Shown here: positions 62,501 through 64,000 of the stretch, one piece after another | Layout of the letters: each line of letters starts with the position of its first letter | Numbering within the stretch: the first letter of the stretch is position 1 | DNA from: an uncultured Polaribacter sp. | GTDB taxonomy: Bacteria > Bacteroidota > Bacteroidia > Flavobacteriales > Flavobacteriaceae | Assembly: GCF_947497125.1 (NCBI RefSeq) | Contig: NZ_CANMFI010000005.1 | Location: 186,001 to 250,000 of the forward strand | Reading direction: 5' to 3' | DNA: 64,000 bases | Notes under the pieces: generated by a model | Told to the model about the DNA's origin: nothing | The model's database searches: none | Seen by the model: the letters and a program-made list of their open reading frames with translations, nothing else | Translations under genes and position numbers: made by a program

Positions 62501-64000
62501 ATGTTTTTAAGAATAATCACTTTATCTTTAGTTTACTTGTTTACGCATCCCTCTATAGCGCAAAGCACATCAAATCCTTTAATTGGAATAAATTGGAATG
62601 ATGATTTATCATTATTAAATGACAATGATGTTAGTAATTCAACGGGAGGATGGATATTTGGAACAGTACCTAGTAAAAAAATAAAAAGAGGCAAAACAAA
62701 ATACAATTACAAAAAAGGGAATAAAATAAGAATATATACAAGTAAAAATGTAAGTTTAAGAAGTGTTTTCGCATCAGGAGATGAAGTGTATATTAAAGAG
62801 GGTAATAAGGTTTTATATTCTTTAAATGGAAGTTATGATGAAGATGGTTATAATGGAGAAGTCTCAATAACTTTTTTTGAATACCTTGATAATGACAAGC
62901 AATACAAACCATCTATACCTTCAATTATTGGTGTAATGAAAGGGGTCTACATAAATAACAAAAGACATGGTAAATTTGAGTATATATCAAAATATAGTGA
63001 TTTGAAAATTTCGTTATACTACAAAAATGGAATATTAGATAACTTAAATTCTGAACTCGAGTTAGGAAGTATAAGTTATAAGGGTGAAATTAACAAAAAT
63101 ATAAAAGCTTCAGGGTATGGCGAATTAACTCTTAACAATAATAAAGCTTATTACAAGGGGGATTTTAAAAATAACCAACCCTCTGGAAAAGGAGTATACA
63201 AACAAACAAGTGGTTTAATTTATGATGGAAACTGGAACAATGGAAATTTTACATCTGGTAGGGTTGATTACCCTGATGGGTCTTATTATGAAGGTAAAAT
63301 ACTCAATAATGAATTTTTCATTGAAGGGATATATAAATCTAAAGAATTCACCTATAAAGGTAATTTTAGAAATCAGCAATTTCACGGAAAGGGCTATGTA
63401 AATCATACAAATGGGGATTCTTATGATGGTAATTTTGTAAATGGAAAATATGAAGGTATTGGAATTTACAAATCCAAAGAATACACATATACGGGTAGTT
63501 TTAAAAATAGCAAATTTCATGGTTCTGGTTATTTGGAGTACACCAATGGAGATTCTTACGATGGGGAATGGCGAAATGGTGAAATGAGTGAATCTATAAA
63601 TTATAAAAATTTAAATGATAATAGCGATATTAGATATAATCGTAATAAAAAGCAAAAAACTACTAAAAGTAATTCATCGAATAAAAGCTATACTTATTCA
63701 CAAAATTCAAATTTTCAGAATAGAGTTGTAAATAAAAAGCAAACGAAATCAATTAAGAAACTTGAAAATGAAACAAGTAAAGGAACTGATTTAATAATTA
63801 ACGCTGTAGGTTCTCTTATTGGTTCTGCATTTAATGAATATTTATTAGGTAGTGATGAATGGATTGAAAAAAAAATGATTTTAAAATGTCGTGTTTGTGA
63901 TAAAATGATTAATCATCTTATTTTATTTAAAGAACGAGGAAAGCTAATAAAAGAATTAGAAGATAATCCACTTCCTAAAACAAACTTTTTTGAAAGGCAT
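62501..64000 (+). CDS. Secreted MORN-repeat protein (continues past right edge)
   Basis: 500 codons open to the window end, starting MFLRIITLSLVYLFTHPSIAQ. After a unique region come MORN repeats (residues about 195-370: GKGYVNHTNGDSYDGNFVNG, GSGYLEYTNGDSYDGEWRNG, KYEGIGIYKSKEYTYTGSF). A basic linker, a GTDLIINAVGSLIGSAFNEY segment and a CRVCDKMI Cys pair near the edge follow. Extracytoplasmic MORN proteins in this group have no firm function. Divergent from regulator copy 2, with the operator-like motif between. Confidence 0.8.
   Translation, partial: MFLRIITLSLVYLFTHPSIAQSTSNPLIGINWNDDLSLLNDNDVSNSTGGWIFGTVPSKKIKRGKTKYNYKKGNKIRIYTSKNVSLRSVFASGDEVYIKEGNKVLYSLNGSYDEDGYNGEVSITFFEYLDNDKQYKPSIPSIIGVMKGVYINNKRHGKFEYISKYSDLKISLYYKNGILDNLNSELELGSISYKGEINKNIKASGYGELTLNNNKAYYKGDFKNNQPSGKGVYKQTSGLIYDGNWNNGNFTSGRVDYPDGSYYEGKILNNEFFIEGIYKSKEFTYKGNFRNQQFHGKGYVNHTNGDSYDGNFVNGKYEGIGIYKSKEYTYTGSFKNSKFHGSGYLEYTNGDSYDGEWRNGEMSESINYKNLNDNSDIRYNRNKKQKTTKSNSSNKSYTYSQNSNFQNRVVNKKQTKSIKKLENETSKGTDLIINAVGSLIGSAFNEYLLGSDEWIEKKMILKCRVCDKMINHLILFKERGKLIKELEDNPLPKTNFFERH

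Noticed and set aside
1..64000. CRISPR arrays, rRNA genes or conjugation (relaxase/T4SS) genes
   Set aside because: No regularly spaced repeats, rRNA signatures, relaxase motifs or VirB/Tra homologues were recognised on either strand.

Overview
The window looks like a chromosomal segment of a low-GC marine-type member of the Flavobacteriaceae (Bacteroidetes). The evidence is the AT-rich codon use, TAnnTTTG-type -7 promoter boxes, type IX secretion (T9SS) C-terminal sorting domains, surface lipoproteins with acidic residues after the lipobox Cys, CHU/FISUMP/DUF285-type secreted proteins and a core gene order typical of the group. The species cannot be named from the sequence.

Region by region. 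(1) 1-5.9 kb is conserved chromosome on the minus strand: coaX, an outer-membrane beta-barrel, a TPR protein, lptC, a small membrane protein, a CorC/HlyC-type CNNM-CBS protein and the start of ppiD. (2) At 6.0 kb lies tRNA-Phe(GAA). Its 3' end plus downstream terminator (109 bp) is repeated directly at 50.57 kb, next to a tyrosine integrase, so about 44.5 kb (6.06-50.67 kb) reads as a composite genomic island integrated at tRNA-Phe. (3) Inside the island: a giant T9SS NHL-repeat protein (6.7-11.4 kb); a truncated sucrose-phosphorylase-like gene fused at about 12.87 kb to mobile element A (12.9-19.3 kb), which carries a putative single-subunit (family A/T7-like palm) polymerase, a ParB-methyltransferase fusion, a zinc-finger protein, a ribbon-helix-helix protein, a membrane HExxH protein and a serine recombinase; a metal-resistance block (20.1-39.5 kb) with two RND efflux systems (Czc-like and Cus-like), a Zn/Cd P-type ATPase, MerTP, Fur and accessory proteins; a graveyard of gene fragments (39.5-41.1 kb); and several cargo cassettes (41.5-48.9 kb) separated by copies of the 3' tail of the integrase gene. 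(4) 50.8-54.6 kb holds secreted T9SS/FISUMP/DUF285 proteins. (5) Element B (54.6-58.87 kb) is a relative of element A: a remnant of the same polymerase-like gene, an excisionase-like HTH, a VirE/BT4734-type primase-associated protein, a paralogous HExxH protein and a tyrosine (not serine) recombinase, with related terminal sequences. (6) 58.9-64 kb is cargo: a zinc-finger secreted protein, a FISUMP protein, a second near-identical copy of a kelch-like membrane regulator and a MORN-repeat protein running off the window.

Two things stand out. First, a family of small palm-polymerase-like proteins occurs three times (one intact, two broken), always on mobile DNA beside a conserved HExxH-protein/recombinase module. 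Second, a transmembrane one-component regulator (kelch-like outer domain, one TM helix, cytoplasmic wHTH-like tail) is present twice at about 96% identity. The near-palindrome AATACGGTATT lies upstream of both copies and in a third divergent pair of secreted-protein genes, suggesting a small multi-locus regulon for surface/secreted proteins. No conjugation machinery, CRISPR array or rRNA was seen.
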